Source: Letharia columbiana (taxonomy: Eukaryota; Ascomycota; Lecanoromycetes; Lecanorales; Parmeliaceae). From it: 64,000 bases of DNA. The notes under the pieces were generated by a model. The model searched no databases. It had not been told where the DNA came from and saw only the letters and a list, made by a program, of their open reading frames with translations. The stretch lies in contig NW_023501064.1 in NCBI RefSeq assembly GCF_014066305.1, positions 124,001 through 188,000 on the forward strand. Direction: 5' to 3'. How positions within the stretch are numbered: position 1 is the first letter of the stretch; every line of letters starts with the position of its first letter. This document shows positions 23,304-38,697 of this stretch, one piece after another. A program made the translations under genes and the position numbers.

Positions 23304-23991
23304 ATCTGTGTATCTTCCTCCGAAAACTGTGTCATATGTGGTGGTGGTCCTGATGAGAGCACAAATCAGTTCCGCATCACATCTTGTGACAAACATACGA
23401 ATCTAAGGGCAGCTTGAGTAGGTAAAGCTCTTTGGCACGCGCGCAGATAGAAGCGTCTTGACGAATCTCCTTCACCTTTCGAGGCTGCTGGCACGCCTCT
23501 GCATTCGTGTAGGTATATTTCAGCCGCGATGTTGGATGAGGGAAAGTCTTCGTGTAAGTAGTTTAAGTGGATTTTAAGGCGTTGCAGTCTTGATCAATGG
23601 CTTTGGGTGACGGAAGAACCATGTAGTATTAGCACATTTGGTCGTCACGAAAGGCTTGGATCCCTACAAATGGACCATAGGAATGATGAGATGGTTAAAT
23701 TTCTGGGTCGCTGATTGCTATTATATTCGCTATCACTCGAGTGAATGTTTCCATTTCCATTTCCATTTCCATTTCCATTTCCATTCCCGTTTGCACAGTA
23801 CTCTACGGAGGTACTCTAGTTTTCAATTCGGAGTTAACGAGTGCCCACTTTGTGTATCCGAAGCCTTTCCCACCGTTGACGCTAAGGCAGATAAAGTAAA
23901 GTAGTCAACATAGCAACCCCGCAAAACAGTCCAAACAGTGGTGGACCGCAACCGAATAGCACGCTTGGCTCTTCTACATTCCAACGTGATT
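23304..23991. other. Intergenic with TTTCCA hexamer repeat
   Basis: No gene recognised. Holds six TTTCCA units at 23748-23783 (read directly), about 210 bp before the start of the next gene. Confidence 0.6.
23748..23783. repeat. TTTCCA hexanucleotide repeat, six units
   Basis: Six perfect tandem TTTCCA units, non-coding. Not a telomere repeat. Confidence 0.95.
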
Positions 23992-25476
23992 ATGTCTTCT
24001 GTCCACACCGTCATGTCTGGCTCCTTCTCTTTTGACACCATTCTTCCTCCTAAGCTCGACATCAACGTGGGAGCAAAGTCGCACTTCTTCCAGCCTCCCA
24101 AGACACCCTCGGCGTCAAGCTCACTTCACAGATCCACAGCTTCACTTCCCGCTCAAGATGTCATCAACAAAACTGCGAGCCGGGAACGATCACGGCATGT
24201 TTCACACTCATCAGATCAACTCACACCATTTAAAACCCTGTCAAATGCATCGCCAAGTATGCTTTCTTTCACACCGTCCGGCTTGGAGTCTCCAAGTTCC
24301 TTGAGCCCTGTGCCCTTTGTCAATACGCAATACAGGCTAGCCGGCGGTCTTGATACGCCAACAGCACGCCTGACCATGGACGAAGAAGGAGGAGAATGTC
24401 GGGCGTCACCCGGTTTACACTTGCGGGGATTCAGAGACTCCCAGTCAGTTCCAGACAGCTACTTTCCTCAGTCTGATTCTGCGCTATCAAGAGAAAGCAA
24501 CGGACGTCCAAGGCAGCACGCCTCCCCACGAATCCAAGATGGTTTTGGCAAAGCAGTCTACGGCATAGCTTCAGTGGCGGGCAAGCTGTGGGATTTTTGT
24601 AGGACAACCGCATTCAAAGTACGTACATTTCGGAATGATCTTTTCATATTTAGGACCAAAGCCTAAGTCACAAGTTATGTTGCGGGAGCACAAGGTTCCT
24701 TTTGCTCCTGAGATTTGTGTCATTACTCAGGTTCTTGGCTCGAAGAAGCAATGCTGACTCCTGATTCTGCCTAGGGCTTTTATTCTGGAGGCGGTCAGGG
24801 ATATGAGATGAAGCCACCACTGGGATATATGAACTGCGATAAGAACATGTGGCAAGAAGTTGACTGCGACGACGTATTTCAGTCGAATCTATGCGAGAAG
24901 AGCTTGGTACCTGGCTGCTTCCCTGAGGAAGACTTCATCGCAGATTACATGTCCCAAATTCATCACACAACGCCGCCTCGCGCAGCAAAGAAGGTACAGC
25001 GAGAGAAGGGAATCGGTGGGGAGATAAGTGCCAGCTGGGTGCTTGTGGGCAGTACGTCTACCTCGCGCGAGACGAGTCCTTCACGGCTATCTAGTCGGAA
25101 AAATTCCCCCTCGAACACATCGGCGCGAAGACCAATACCTAAGCTTGGCAGAAGACCAATTCTACCAGCTTCAAGACCATCATTGACATCGTACGCTGGC
25201 TCGCCTGGCTTGCAATCCGATCGATCCGCATCTTTTGCGTCGCCAAGATCTCCAATCACGTCGCTGAAGCGCGAGAGTCCACAAAATGCAGAGGTACACC
25301 GGCAGGCGGCGAGAATACGGAAACGGGAATTGGAAGAAGATGCGAATCTAAAGCGATTCAACCAGCAGCTGAAAGCTATGATCAAAGAAGGGAAGGAGGC
25401 TTTGGGAACCAAATTCGAGGTCTTGGAGCCGGTAGACGAGAATTCTGCCTATGTTTACGGCTGTAGGAAACGCTGA
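23992..25476 (+). CDS. Conserved fungal protein of unknown function, Ser/Pro-rich
   Basis: I do not recognise a named family. Two exons (23992-24618 and 24775-25476) give about 442 residues. The open frame extends further upstream, but the first ATG giving a sensible start is 23992 (MSSVHTVMSGSFSFDTILPP). Features seen: a Ser/Thr/Pro-rich first half; a compact central segment spanning the splice junction (AVYGIASVAGKLWDFCRTT then FKGFYSGGGQGYEM), probably the conserved core; a second Ser/Arg-rich region; and a C-terminal helical segment (RKRELEEDANLKRFNQQLKA) that could be a coiled coil. The intron 24619-24774 is an introner-like intron inserted exactly within the central core. Confidence 0.7.
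24619..24774 (+). mobile_element. Introner-like intron in the unknown-function gene (156 nt)
   Basis: Begins GTACGTACATTTCGGAAT and ends GAAGCAATGCTGACTCCTGA plus TTCTGCCTAG. A strong inverted repeat sits in the middle: GGAGCACAAGG (24685-24695) against CCTTTTGCTCC (24698-24708). Splicing joins FK to GFYSGGG in frame. Confidence 0.75.
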
Positions 25477-26305
25477 TCGGAGCCTCCTTTCCCTGAGGTT
25501 TGATCTTAGTGGAGATTGAAAGAAATGCTCTGGCGCAGTTCAAGAAGTCATCGCCCTGTCAAGGCACTTGCAAATGGCAATGTATGAGTATTAGAATTAT
25601 CAAACGCGGCATCATTGGCATTTATCGCCTGTCGAACTTTCACGTTCCAGACTCCAAGCTAAGTGGTGAGGAGACCTTTAATGAAAAGGACATAAGCTTA
25701 TGTTGGTATACTACCTGGTGAATATCGTTCGAGCCTGTGGCGGGCTGTTTTCGTGCAGAGCCAGGCATGATCATCCCACGACCAGTACGAATGCATACTG
25801 TGGACCACTACGAGCCGCGATGGAACTACCGTGATCTTTCTATATTACTCAAGTGACCATAGAAAGAAAGTAGCGGAAGCGTCTAATTACTCGCTCTCAA
25901 TCGCGCTTCTGCGCTACGCTGTCAATACTATCTCTCGACACTGCATCTGGGACTACTTTACATACTGCTTAGGCTCCCAAGCCCCTTTCTCGCGCACAAG
26001 TTGATCAAAGGTCATCTGACAGCTTCCCGCCTTTGACAATCTGTCCTCACGGACGTGGTACATTGTACTCTACCTAATTACCCAAGCGCCAAGCGACACC
26101 AGATTGTAAACTTGTTGGTTTACCCTAGACTGGCAACAATCCTGTTGAAGCCATCATGAGCGAGCTTTGACACTAACACTTCTCCTAGACTTTGATTCTG
26201 GAAATGGCTACATCAGCACTTGGAAGCTAAATCTCCGCACCTGGGAATGCCGTTTTCCTACAATCTTCCACCTTGCCAAAATCAACCGCTACTACACAGA
26301 AGCAG
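25477..26305. other. Intergenic
   Basis: About 830 bp holding the 3' end of the unknown-function gene and the 5' side of the F-box-like pseudogene. Nothing else recognised. Confidence 0.5.
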
Positions 26306-27887
26306 ATGTCACCGTTGGAGAAGATCACGTCAGAGCTTCGCCGAAAAATCTTTACACGCCTTCTCACGGCCGACAATGTTCGGCAACCACCCGATCGGTA
26401 TCTCGTACGCCCCATACCGCTTGCTCACTGCAGTCTTGTCTGTGAGCAAGAAGATCCATGGTGAGGCACATGAGATGCTCTACCGCGAGAACTATTTTGT
26501 GACTATCTCCAGTGACTGGGAGATGAACTTCACATACATGACAAACCATGAAGTTACCACTGTCTGTCAAAAGCCACAGCTCGTTGCCAGGTTCAAGAAC
26601 AACATTATGCGCTTGCATATCAAGTTCCCATGGGCCAAGACCCAAGGGAACACCAAAGTCCATGCCAGTTTCATCGTGCTAGTTCAGGATCTGCCTAGCT
26701 TCACACGATTGCTTTATTTCTTGGGTGTCACTAATAGTAGAATACGACCGCAACTTAACTTAAATTTCCGGATCGAACCCACAGATGCCGGCCCTCCAAG
26801 CCTTGCCATCCAGAAGACTCTCCTAGAGGTACGTCATTTCGGAGTGACTCCTTTCTTTTCGGCACTTTGGTCTGACATCTCAATCATGTTTAACTGCTTT
26901 GTTTTGAATTATGATCCAACGGTGCCATGTAATGGGCTCCCCCCCAATCTGCTTCAGAACTGGTTTTAGGGGTCGATCCTATCCTACGTTTTAATAAGGG
27001 CATACTGACCCCGAAAAGCCATTTCGCAGTTTGACGACCGCTGAACAGAATGTGAACTTCTAAGGCAATGTCGACGCCGCCTACGCGCAGGACATATCGA
27101 AGACTATGATGCCGCCTCTTCACTGGGTTCGTGCAGCAGCTTGGAAGCTCTACCACACCTGTGCCTCCATTAAGCAAGTCGGCGATCAAGCTCTCCGGAT
27201 GGGAAACTACGACCTGGCTTTAGCCAAGTATCAGGACTCCCAGAATGTATTCAAGAGAGCCCAGGCCGACAACGAGAACATTTCCGGGGTAGAAGACCCA
27301 GGTTTGCATGCCTCAAGTGATCGGCTCATCTCGATCTGTGGGACCAACATTCTCCTGTGTACTCCCAAGGCAGGCGAAGATCCGAAAGAGCAAGGGACAA
27401 CTCCCCATGAGGCTGCGGCGACGTCTTGAAAAGCGCCGCAACTCACAATATCGAGGCTACAGACCGTGCCACTGAGCTGTCGCAGCTTGAAAAGAGTAAA
27501 TTTCACCATTATCGCGGCATCACTTATGCCATTAGAGATAATCACAAAGCGGCCTTGACTCAATTTCGAAAAGCAGCTCAGTGTGATCGAATGAGGGACC
27601 AACGCATTGAACTTGACCTTGCCATCACAAAACGTCATCAGGCGGCTGAATCTCCCAAGGAAAAGACCGCTGCAGGTAAAGTGAAAGCCTCGCGGCTCAA
27701 AGACGAGCCCCTGGAGCACGAGAATCCCATCTTCACGACTTCGAAATTCATCGACGGTGAGCGCTATCTGCTTCGCAAATTAGGTTATCACGGAGATATG
27801 CTGGAGCATATTCATGGAACCAAGGGTGTGGATATGAAGGAGATGGACAAAGTAGTGAAAAGTCTCGAAATCAGCAGCCTACTATGA
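26306..27887 (+). pseudogene. Decayed F-box-like / TPR-like gene with two frameshifts and a stop
   Basis: The reading starts MSPLEKITSELRRKIFTRLL (F-box-like). It continues through a region with FRENYFV-type strands (SKKIHGEAHEMLYRENYFV) and, after an introner-like intron, a helical part (WVRAAAWKLYHTCASIKQVG, then GNYDLALAKYQDSQNVFKRA) and a TPR-like tail (HYRGITYAIRDNHKAALTQF). Three lesions break it. A CCCC run at 26410-26413 has one base too many for the frame to pass from YLVRP to YRLLTAVLS. There is an in-frame TAA at about 27052-27054 between NVNF and GNVDAAYAQD. One base is missing near 27420 between HEAAA and VLKSAATHN. Each flanking segment still looks coding, so decay is recent or the assembly has errors. 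The F-box call is tentative; the intact family is fungal and of unknown target. Confidence 0.7.
26829..27018 (+). mobile_element. Introner-like intron in the F-box-like pseudogene (190 nt)
   Basis: Begins GTACGTCATTTCGGAGT and ends GGGCATACTGACCCCGAAAAG, a diverged version of the shared branch-site block. Removal joins KTLLE to PFRSLTTAEQ in frame. Confidence 0.6.
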
Positions 27888-30800
27888 GAAAGGGCAAGTT
27901 GATAGGTTTGTGGGTTGGGGGTGGGATGAAGCCGAAGGAGCAGCGCACATGCGGAGTTGGATTGCAGGTGGATTCGATCACTAACTCTATAAGGGTGATA
28001 AGGTTCTAAGGTGCCTGGGGAAATGCTGCTGGTATCATTTCCATGGCTTCAATAATCTCATGCGCCAAAATCACATGTCCTCTCACACTTCGCAGCTCGA
28101 CACGAGAAGCCTGGGTCTGTTCTTTTTTGTGCTTCAGCTTGTTGGCAGCCTAGCTGGTGGCTTCGTTTCTATTAGTCCATCAAAAAGCAGATAGACAGCT
28201 AGACGCTTAGTCCTTCAGGAACCAAAATCGCTCTAGAGAATCCTTGCGGATCGCTTCCCCTCACTCTTGCCAACCGTAGGTTCAGGCCGTATCTTAGATC
28301 CGATGCGATGAAATGGATGGACTGATTCTGCGATACGTCGCGCCTGTTCTTACGATTCAGTTCCGCAAAACCATCCCTTGGAATGAATTCGATAGGTTGG
28401 AAAGGTGTACGGCGATCCTACATGGCATCAACCACTGGAATGAGTAGTCCGGTGCAGAGTCTTGCTGCAATGCCTGATGATGGAGAATACGGACAGGAAG
28501 CTAAGCCACATGTATGCTTCATGAGAATCCTTCTTGTACGTTTGGCCAAGCTCTGCGAAAAATTTCCTTCCGGCCCAAGATGCTAAAGACGCGAATGGAA
28601 GATGTCTGTGGTTTGATGTATAGTGATTTGACTGACGTCTCTGCTCCTGTACTGTTTTTTGTTTTCCGGAAGAGCAGGTAGGTGCGTTAGCCATGTTGAG
28701 CTGTCCTGGCCGCATCACCACTGTAGGACATGCTTGGTTGTTTGACCAGAGTGGGCATGATGCATTGGCGGCCTGCAGCTGGACCACTGAAGACTTTCCC
28801 TGCATGATGTCTCTTTTCGGTTCGCAATTGTCGGCATGTATTGCTGATTTGCCGCTCTCTACTTCACCTGTAAAGAATTGGTTTGTCCTTGTCAGTTACA
28901 TTCAAGCCAGCCGATGCCTGAACAAGTGCCTTCTGCCTGAATGGAATTTCTCGTTCGTGGGATCATGCACGACTGTTGCTATGATTTGCCATCCCAGAGA
29001 CATTATCTGATAGGCTCTTTCAGCACTTCGGGACCAAAAATGGGATACAGACTTTCATTGCCAGTGAAGCTCGAGACTCGAACTTCCTTTCCATTCTGCT
29101 TCTTACACAGTGTGATTAGCGAGCAGAAAGAAGCAACGCTCTGTTCCTGTAAACAATGTTTGCAGGGAGTGATGGCCAAAACCCCTGTTGCGAACTTTGG
29201 TCATACTTTTGCTCACTGGCTCAGGATATATTATGGTGTCCGTGGATTTCCCCATCTCCGCTCATTGACCGGAATTGAAGCAGAGGGGGAAATACAAGCC
29301 TGTCGAGAAGGGTATGAGCCTGCACGTATACTATACTCATTACACGGTACACCGGCTGAACAGTTAGATCTCAGTGCAAACCTTCTTGTCAAGAAGCCGG
29401 AGGACTCCTTTTTCTCTGTACCCACGTTTTAAGGCCAGTCCAATAGATGCATTCCGTGATGCCAAATGCCCAATATTCTTAGGCAATTTTCATGCAAGGT
29501 CACTGATGGCGACTAAGCAAACAGATTGCCTTCAGCAGACATGCACTAGTGGTACCAGCAGTGTCACCTCTTTCGAACGGAAACTTTACATATATCACTT
29601 TTTTGTTGCATCAGCATGTTGCTCGGTTTGTGATTTTGCTTTTGCTGAAACCCTTTGCCTGGTCTTTCGTTGTGTCCCCTTTGTCACCTTTCCAGATAAC
29701 AGGCAGGCAATACAAAGGTTTACACGACGCAGCGTTCACATTTTGAATTATCAGCTATCGTCAGTCTTTTACACCTTTTGAGTTTTCTTACTTGTTTCTA
29801 TTTCATTGTTCAATATCTGCCAGCAGGATCAACTTTTACCACTGCACTGCTTACCGGACTCAAAAGGTGCCTGAGAAACCTTTTTACCTCCATAGTGCAC
29901 ATGTTTACATAGACCAGAACCCACCAGTATGTTTTTATGTTTCTATATGACGATTGTTCACAGAAAAATAGAGGCTCTAGGCAATGAAGCTCACACATAC
30001 CATACCATATCAAGACTTCAGCATCTGTACACTGCGGTCAATCTTTGGCTGTGGCGAGGACCCTCAGGCTGCCATCTTTCAGCTAATTAAAAAAGTAAAG
30101 AGATCAGGTTACGTCAAGACAATATCAGTACGTGTCCGTTCTCCAATTGACTATACTTCACGTATTTGAGACATAACACTAGAGATTGGAATCTTTGCTG
30201 TTGCATTCGAGCTGGCTAATTCTGAACAGGCTGGACCTAATCAATGAAGACTCGCGTCTCATAAAAACGCAGCTAGAAAGCCTGAGCAACAAAGGCTTAC
30301 ACAAAATTCTCAGTCTCTCTTTCATATAGGTGGTTCCCTGCATCCGAACGGACTCCCTATGTATACAGTGATTCTTGGGAGCCGACTGAGCCCAATCGGT
30401 ATTTTTGCATAGTCCAACTGGAGACTATACAAGATGCAGTTGGTGACAAGCGAAGGTCTATGAAATGGCGCGAGTCGGTGGGTTTTTGGGTAGTGCGCGG
30501 ACTGACCAACGCGCCTGGCCACGCCTATAACCAATAGTGTTGTCTCCATTGGGGTTCCACTTAGCATGAGTCGCGACCTTTGATAGCGCAGGACATCGAC
30601 AGCAGGTGCCATGACGTGCAATCACATAGAGCCCGTCGACAATAGCTGCTCGTCCGACCGCCATTCTGAGCTTGCTCACTAAGAGTCCGAATCGAAAGAG
30701 AGACGTTTATAAGCCACAAGATTAAAGCAGCCACACAGAAGAACATCTTATATAGTTTACTCCCATCCAGGTACCCTTTTTAGATGTTAGCCACGGAAAG

Positions 30801-31384
30801 AGCTACCCTAAAAAGAATGATATTGCTATCAGAAAGGACAAGGACACACGAGCAGCAAGAGTAGGTGGCTCCCTGTTTCGGTCTTCTTTGAAGAGATGCT
30901 GTAAGGGAAAGAGTTGGGACCTAAAGCTTGATTAGCCGAATTTTGCAGATAGCGACGCATGAGCATTGCAGTAAGATAACCTCGACAGGAGATTCTTCAT
31001 GCAGGTCTATCAAGTGTAGAGAAAGTTGAAGAGCACCATCGACAGTAGCGAGCCCGAGATAACAACACGAACAAGCAGTACTAACGGATCCATACGTCTA
31101 CAAATGCATTCAAGCGGAATCGGCACTGAGCGATCGGGAGCTGCACTTGGGATAGACATGTGAGTGAGTTAAAAAACCACCGATAATGAGACAAGTATCA
31201 GCAGACGACAGACCCAACCGCGAAGTCTTTTTCTATTCATTCCGAGCCGTAGGCTCTTTCATAGCACCGGCTTGTAAGGTCTCAAGAATCATAATCAAAC
31301 CTGCAGGCTGAGCTCCCTCTGGGGACCATGGCGAGCCGTCCGAATACCACTGCTACCTGGCAGCATTTCCTCTTTTCTCATAGC
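27888..31384. other. Gene-poor region, 3.5 kb
   Basis: No recognisable protein, RNA gene or transposase. Open frames up to about 160 codons occur on both strands, but none has family motifs or coding-like composition. Could hold a non-coding transcript or fully decayed repeats; not resolvable here. Confidence 0.5.
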
Positions 31385-34232
<2,848 letters not shown>

Positions 34233-36282
34233 TCACCTCAATAAACGCCAGAGGAAGCCTCTCTCTCGCGCTTCTTCCCTATCCCCTTGCACTTCCGGGG
34301 GCCCTTCGTCTTGCGCCCTGTCACGTCCAATAACCTTCCCTCTGACGTTCTGATCAATACTATCCAACCTGTAGTCCCTCATTAGCAGACTCAAAGGTAT
34401 CAATGGTGCGGCAAGACAAGCGGCGATGATCAGCAAAAGGTCCATCGTCTCTTGATAGCTCCGGTCAATGGCCAACCTCTCCAGGCTACCTCCCACATAA
34501 CTCTTCGCGATTGTCAGATTACCGAAGATCAATGCAGCATCCGATTGCGCATCTGGAGGCAGATACTTAGTTAGTTTCGCGGGGATATTCGCCGTCCAGA
34601 CGGCCCCTGAAATCGCATTCCCTACCGCTCCGCCAATTTCTACAACAGTGAGAAATATAGCGGTTGCGCCAGCCACGTCGCTGTGCGATACAGCAGCTTG
34701 CACGCCCAGTTGAGCCGGTACGTTAAGCATTCCGCCGCCAATGCCCACGGCAATCTGCGTGCCCACGATTTGACCTGTGGAGCTGCCAAGCGATCGATAG
34801 CGTATCATTAGTCCAACGCCCATGAGGTATATACAAGCACCGGCGGTGATGTAGTACTTGTAATGGCGGGTATATTTGATGATGACGGATATACAAATTG
34901 CCGTTACTGTTGATGTGAAAGTGAAGGTTTGGACGATGTGGCCAGCTGCCGTCACCGAATCGTCTTGCACAACCTGCAGATACGAGTAGAAGTACGGCTG
35001 GATCGAGGTATAGAAGACGGCGAAATAGAAGAAGCCAATGCCGCAGCCGGCGAGCACGTTACGGTTTGTCAGGAGACGCAATGAGAGGAACGGTCGCGGG
35101 GCTAGCTTGCGAGTGGATTCCCAAAAGGGAAACACGACAAGGCAGACACAGCCGATAACAATCATGGCAATTATGCTGGCATTATGCCAGTGACTCTTTG
35201 CAGTTGCGGCCAACGTCAGAGGAATCAAGATCAAGGCAAAAGCAGCCGAGAGCAACAGCAAGCCGATGATATCGAGCTCGTACCACAAATGCTTGAAACC
35301 TCCGACTACACTTTGACCCTTCCACGGAGACGGAGGAAGAAGATGCAGCCTTGCCGCATTTCTCACGTTCAGGAACAGTGCGAGAGCCAGCGGCATGAAA
35401 GCTGCTGGCAAAACAATGGTCCACAGGCCATAGCCCCATCTCCATGTGGTGTGGGCCAGTACACTGTTGGCAATCGGCGGACCAACCCAAACGGTAATCA
35501 GAAATGGGACATCTGGTAGGCTGGAAAACAGCGCCCTGTTGAGTAAGTCACTAGTATCTGCAACAAATATCTGTATCAATATTTGCAAGCCTGTGGAACC
35601 AGCGGAATAGAAGATCTGAGCCGAGGCGAAAGTCTTGACATTGTTGGAGCCAGCCATTTGGATGTAGCCAATGACATAAAGACAGACACTGATGGAAAAT
35701 GCTTCTAGTCGACCGAAAACGTTTGCAATTTTGGCCATCGGAGACTTAATGACGGCTGCGAGCGGTCAGAAGAGCCCATGGTGGTGTCTCATGTACTGTA
35801 CGACCCACCATTGACCACGCCTTGAACCACGTAGACAGTCGCAACTAGCGAGTGTTCTGCGAAAGCACTGGTTGCGTACACGGTCAAATTTGTTGTTGTT
35901 TGAACTTCGAGGGAGGTACAGAAGGCCACGAGGAAGATGCTATGAAGGAGTCAGACAAATTGTAAGACATGACGTTTCAAGCGACAATGGTGTATATCGA
36001 CCAAGTGTTTTGATGCTAATTCGACACATGATGGTTCCCCTTGGAACAAGAGATGCCATGGCCGATTAGGGATCACAGTAAGATGGGCAACGGTAAAGCT
36101 CACCCAAGATAAGCGGCAATGAGTGACGATTGAGTCCATGTTTGACTGACCGCTTCTATGTTCTTGACTCCAGTCTGTGTGGCATCTGAAGTGAAGGAGG
36201 ATTGGTCATCTCCATGATCCACGCTGATTTGGTCTTGATCACCATGAGCAGGAAGACTGTTTCCTGGCGCCACTTCTGCCAT
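34233..36282 (-). CDS. Siderophore-iron transporter, MFS (SIT/ARN family)
   Basis: Proton-coupled importer of ferric siderophores at the plasma membrane. Exons 36282-36104, 35939-35809 and 35755-34233 give about 610 residues and the usual 14 membrane helices. The first exon encodes a polar N-terminus and GVKNIEAVSQTWTQSSLIAA. The second gives the first loop (FLVAFCTSLEVQTTTNLTVY). The third holds SPMAKIANVFGRLEAFS and the SIT signature region QLGVQAAVSHSDVAGATAIF followed by VEIGGAVGNAISGAVW. These are strong family markers. The tail is highly charged. Start is the only in-frame ATG at 36282 (MAEVAPGNS). GATA-type iron-repressor sites were not systematically checked. The specific siderophore cannot be told. 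Confidence 0.9.
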
Positions 36283-37136
36283 GAGGGAATCATAGAAAGG
36301 GAAGTGCAGCACGCAGGGAAAGGGAGGAATAGGAAGGGACTGGTTATTATCCTGAGACAACAAACGACTATTGGTCTATACACAGTATATTCTCTTTCTC
36401 ATAGAGTGACAAAGTACCGGAGACTAAAATGTGGTAATGAATGTATTGGAAGAATGACAATCAGATCATCTGATAACGACAAATCATTTTAGGACGCTAG
36501 TCTACTTTGGGTCCTCGAATATGACATGACGTAATTTGAGTGGGGTGTGAGAGGGCCGGAAACTTTTGAGAGAGTCATTAATTATTTGATTATGATTGGC
36601 CATATGCAAAGGGGAGAGCAAAGATACGCTTAATCTAGCGTGGATCTACCTTACCCCTCAGATCTTATCAGATCCGCCCCTTAGCGCTTTGTTAATGTTC
36701 TTGGCCTCGGATAATCGGTCATAACTCACAGGTATATACTTGCCGTTAAACCCTCTGGTGCCCTCGAACCAACCTAAAGCTTGCCAAGTCCGTTATGCTG
36801 GGCAGCACGTAATACGTTGATGATAATGCATACTAATGGCATCAACATTACGATCCTGCTTCTATAATCTCTTGCGGTACAGCATAGAGTCATGTGGGTG
36901 CTTGTAATCGATGGGTCCGATGGGAAGGTAGGTGTAGAGCCAGGCATTCATGATGCATGGACCCACGCATTCGCCGAAGCTTGCACAGAGGTCGCCGTCG
37001 GCCCACCATGTCATCCCAGTTGGGATAAACACATTGCGAAGCGATTGCCACGTTGGTGCCTGCCATTCTTCAAATAGCGTGCCCGGGACACTATGCTGAT
37101 GCTCGCATCTTTCTTCACCTTATCCAACAGTCCATC
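36283..37136. other. Intergenic, upstream of siderophore transporter
   Basis: About 850 bp; must hold the transporter promoter. Several GATAA/TTATC-like strings occur (for example near 36665-36670 and 36710-36720), which could be read by an iron-responsive GATA factor, but this is weak inference. No gene recognised. Confidence 0.4.
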
Positions 37137-37395
37137 ATGTCCACCGCCGCCGTGGCTGAGGCGAAGAGTCTGGTACGATGCCAATTGTCATTGCGGAGCA
37201 GTCAAATACAAGATCAAGCTCCCGAACCTCGACACACATCCGGTAAATAGTTGCAACTGCTCCATCTGTACTAAATTGAGTCCCCACACATCCATTATTC
37301 TATCCCGTCAGTGTCAAACAGTACAGAACGGCCACATGCTTGTCTATCTGGCGCCAAGCGAAGTGATTTTCCATACAGGCTATGATACGTCATAG
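37137..37395 (+). pseudogene. Truncated GFA-domain gene (glutathione-dependent formaldehyde-activating type)
   Basis: The frame WYDANCHCGAVKYKIKLPNL then NSCNCSICTK, followed after a gap by NGHMLVYLAPSEVIFHTGYD, is the N-terminal half of a GFA/CENP-V zinc fold. The ATG at 37137 (MSTAAVAEAKS) is one base out of frame with the CHCG segment. The gap between CTK and NGHML looks like an intron without a usable donor. A stop follows GYDTS, so the second half with its last zinc cysteines is missing. Taken together these indicate a broken gene. The family is known for glutathione-linked carbon-sulfur lyases; no activity is expected here. Confidence 0.65.
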
Positions 37396-38697
37396 AGGAT
37401 ACTGACGCATGGGAAGGCTCGTATGATCAAAGATATAGAGATGGAGAAATTGAACATGAGAAATTCCAACGGGAGGCATAAATTGGAGTCGGAGTATGGC
37501 CCCAACGAGGTGCAATGAAAAAGGATATACTTAGGAACGCATGCAGCTCAATGTAATCGTTGTGTCAACTTATTGCCTCCAGGTTTGGTCCATGAACTCA
37601 GGACATTCCAAGATAAGTTTACGCTTCTCATTTGTCTAGTCTTGCCAAGTATAAAAAAAATCTTGCTTATGTTCGCATTCCCTGTTTTGTCAGGGGCTGC
37701 CGTCAATTTGATTGTAGTCAGAAGTACAATCAAGCTCATCTCAATTGCAAAGCCTCAATGATCAATGAGACCTAGCCCATGCCAGAATAGGAACCGACTT
37801 CCTCTCTGCGTTTACGTCAATGCCGTTCCCATCGAAATCCTTGCTGGGATGCTCACTTCACGCAATCCATTGCCATCATTGGATCGACTCCGGCAAAATT
37901 GCCCGAGACTCATGATCAGGAATTCACGACTGCCTAAACGCACGCAATCAAAGATCATCTGTCAGTCAAGCGGCTTCATCGCACTTTCTCTCTTCAGTGT
38001 TCTTGGTGGCTAGAATACGGCGGACGAAAGCTGACACTATGACAAGACCAAACGACCATCTTTTCTATCGTATGAGATTTATCATTCTACTTTGGAGATC
38101 GGGTAGATCCGCTAAGAATATCTATCGATTTCGGGACAGACACCCTATCGAACAGAGTCCATATCGCTTGGGCGAGATATCCTAAAGCTAGTATCCCAGG
38201 CAGAGTTCCTCAGAGGTAGAGAACCCGTAGGGCAGAGTCTTTTTGGCCCGGACATAAGTCCCTAGAGCTATTATACGATGCGCCGGAGGACTGGCGGGGC
38301 CATAGGCCAGAAACAGCTCATTTTCATTACCGTTCAAGGCACAAGTCTCGATTGCTCGAGGTTAATGACCCCAGGTTAATTCTACTCAGAGAGTACCTTG
38401 CGCGTGAGTAAAGTATCTGTCAAGCGAACAACGTCTAACACTGCTTTAGAGTCAATCAAAGTGTTTGATTATTCAGCCCAGTGCCTTGGGGCTCTATCCG
38501 ACTACAGTGCGCTTTATCAACGCGAGACCTTCGATGTGTGAAGTTGAATGTATAAAGGGGGGAAGAAAAAAAAAACCTCCCCCTATTTTGGCTATTCGCT
38601 CTTGAAATATCGATCTCCTAAAGCGTAGAGCCCTTAGAACAACGCACTGTATATCGACGATACTCTTTTCCGACGCAGGATCTCCTGAGTTCAGTCA
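37396..38697. other. Intergenic
   Basis: About 1.3 kb with no gene recognised. Includes an A-rich run near 38566-38576. May contain the lost half of the GFA gene in unrecognisable form. Confidence 0.5.

Noticed and set aside
23748..23783. Telomere-like repeat
   Set aside because: The unit is TTTCCA, not the fungal TTAGGG, it has only six copies, and it lies between ordinary genes.
28683..29781. Overlapping open frames of up to 163 codons in the empty region
   Set aside because: No motif, no splice context and no compositional sign of coding.
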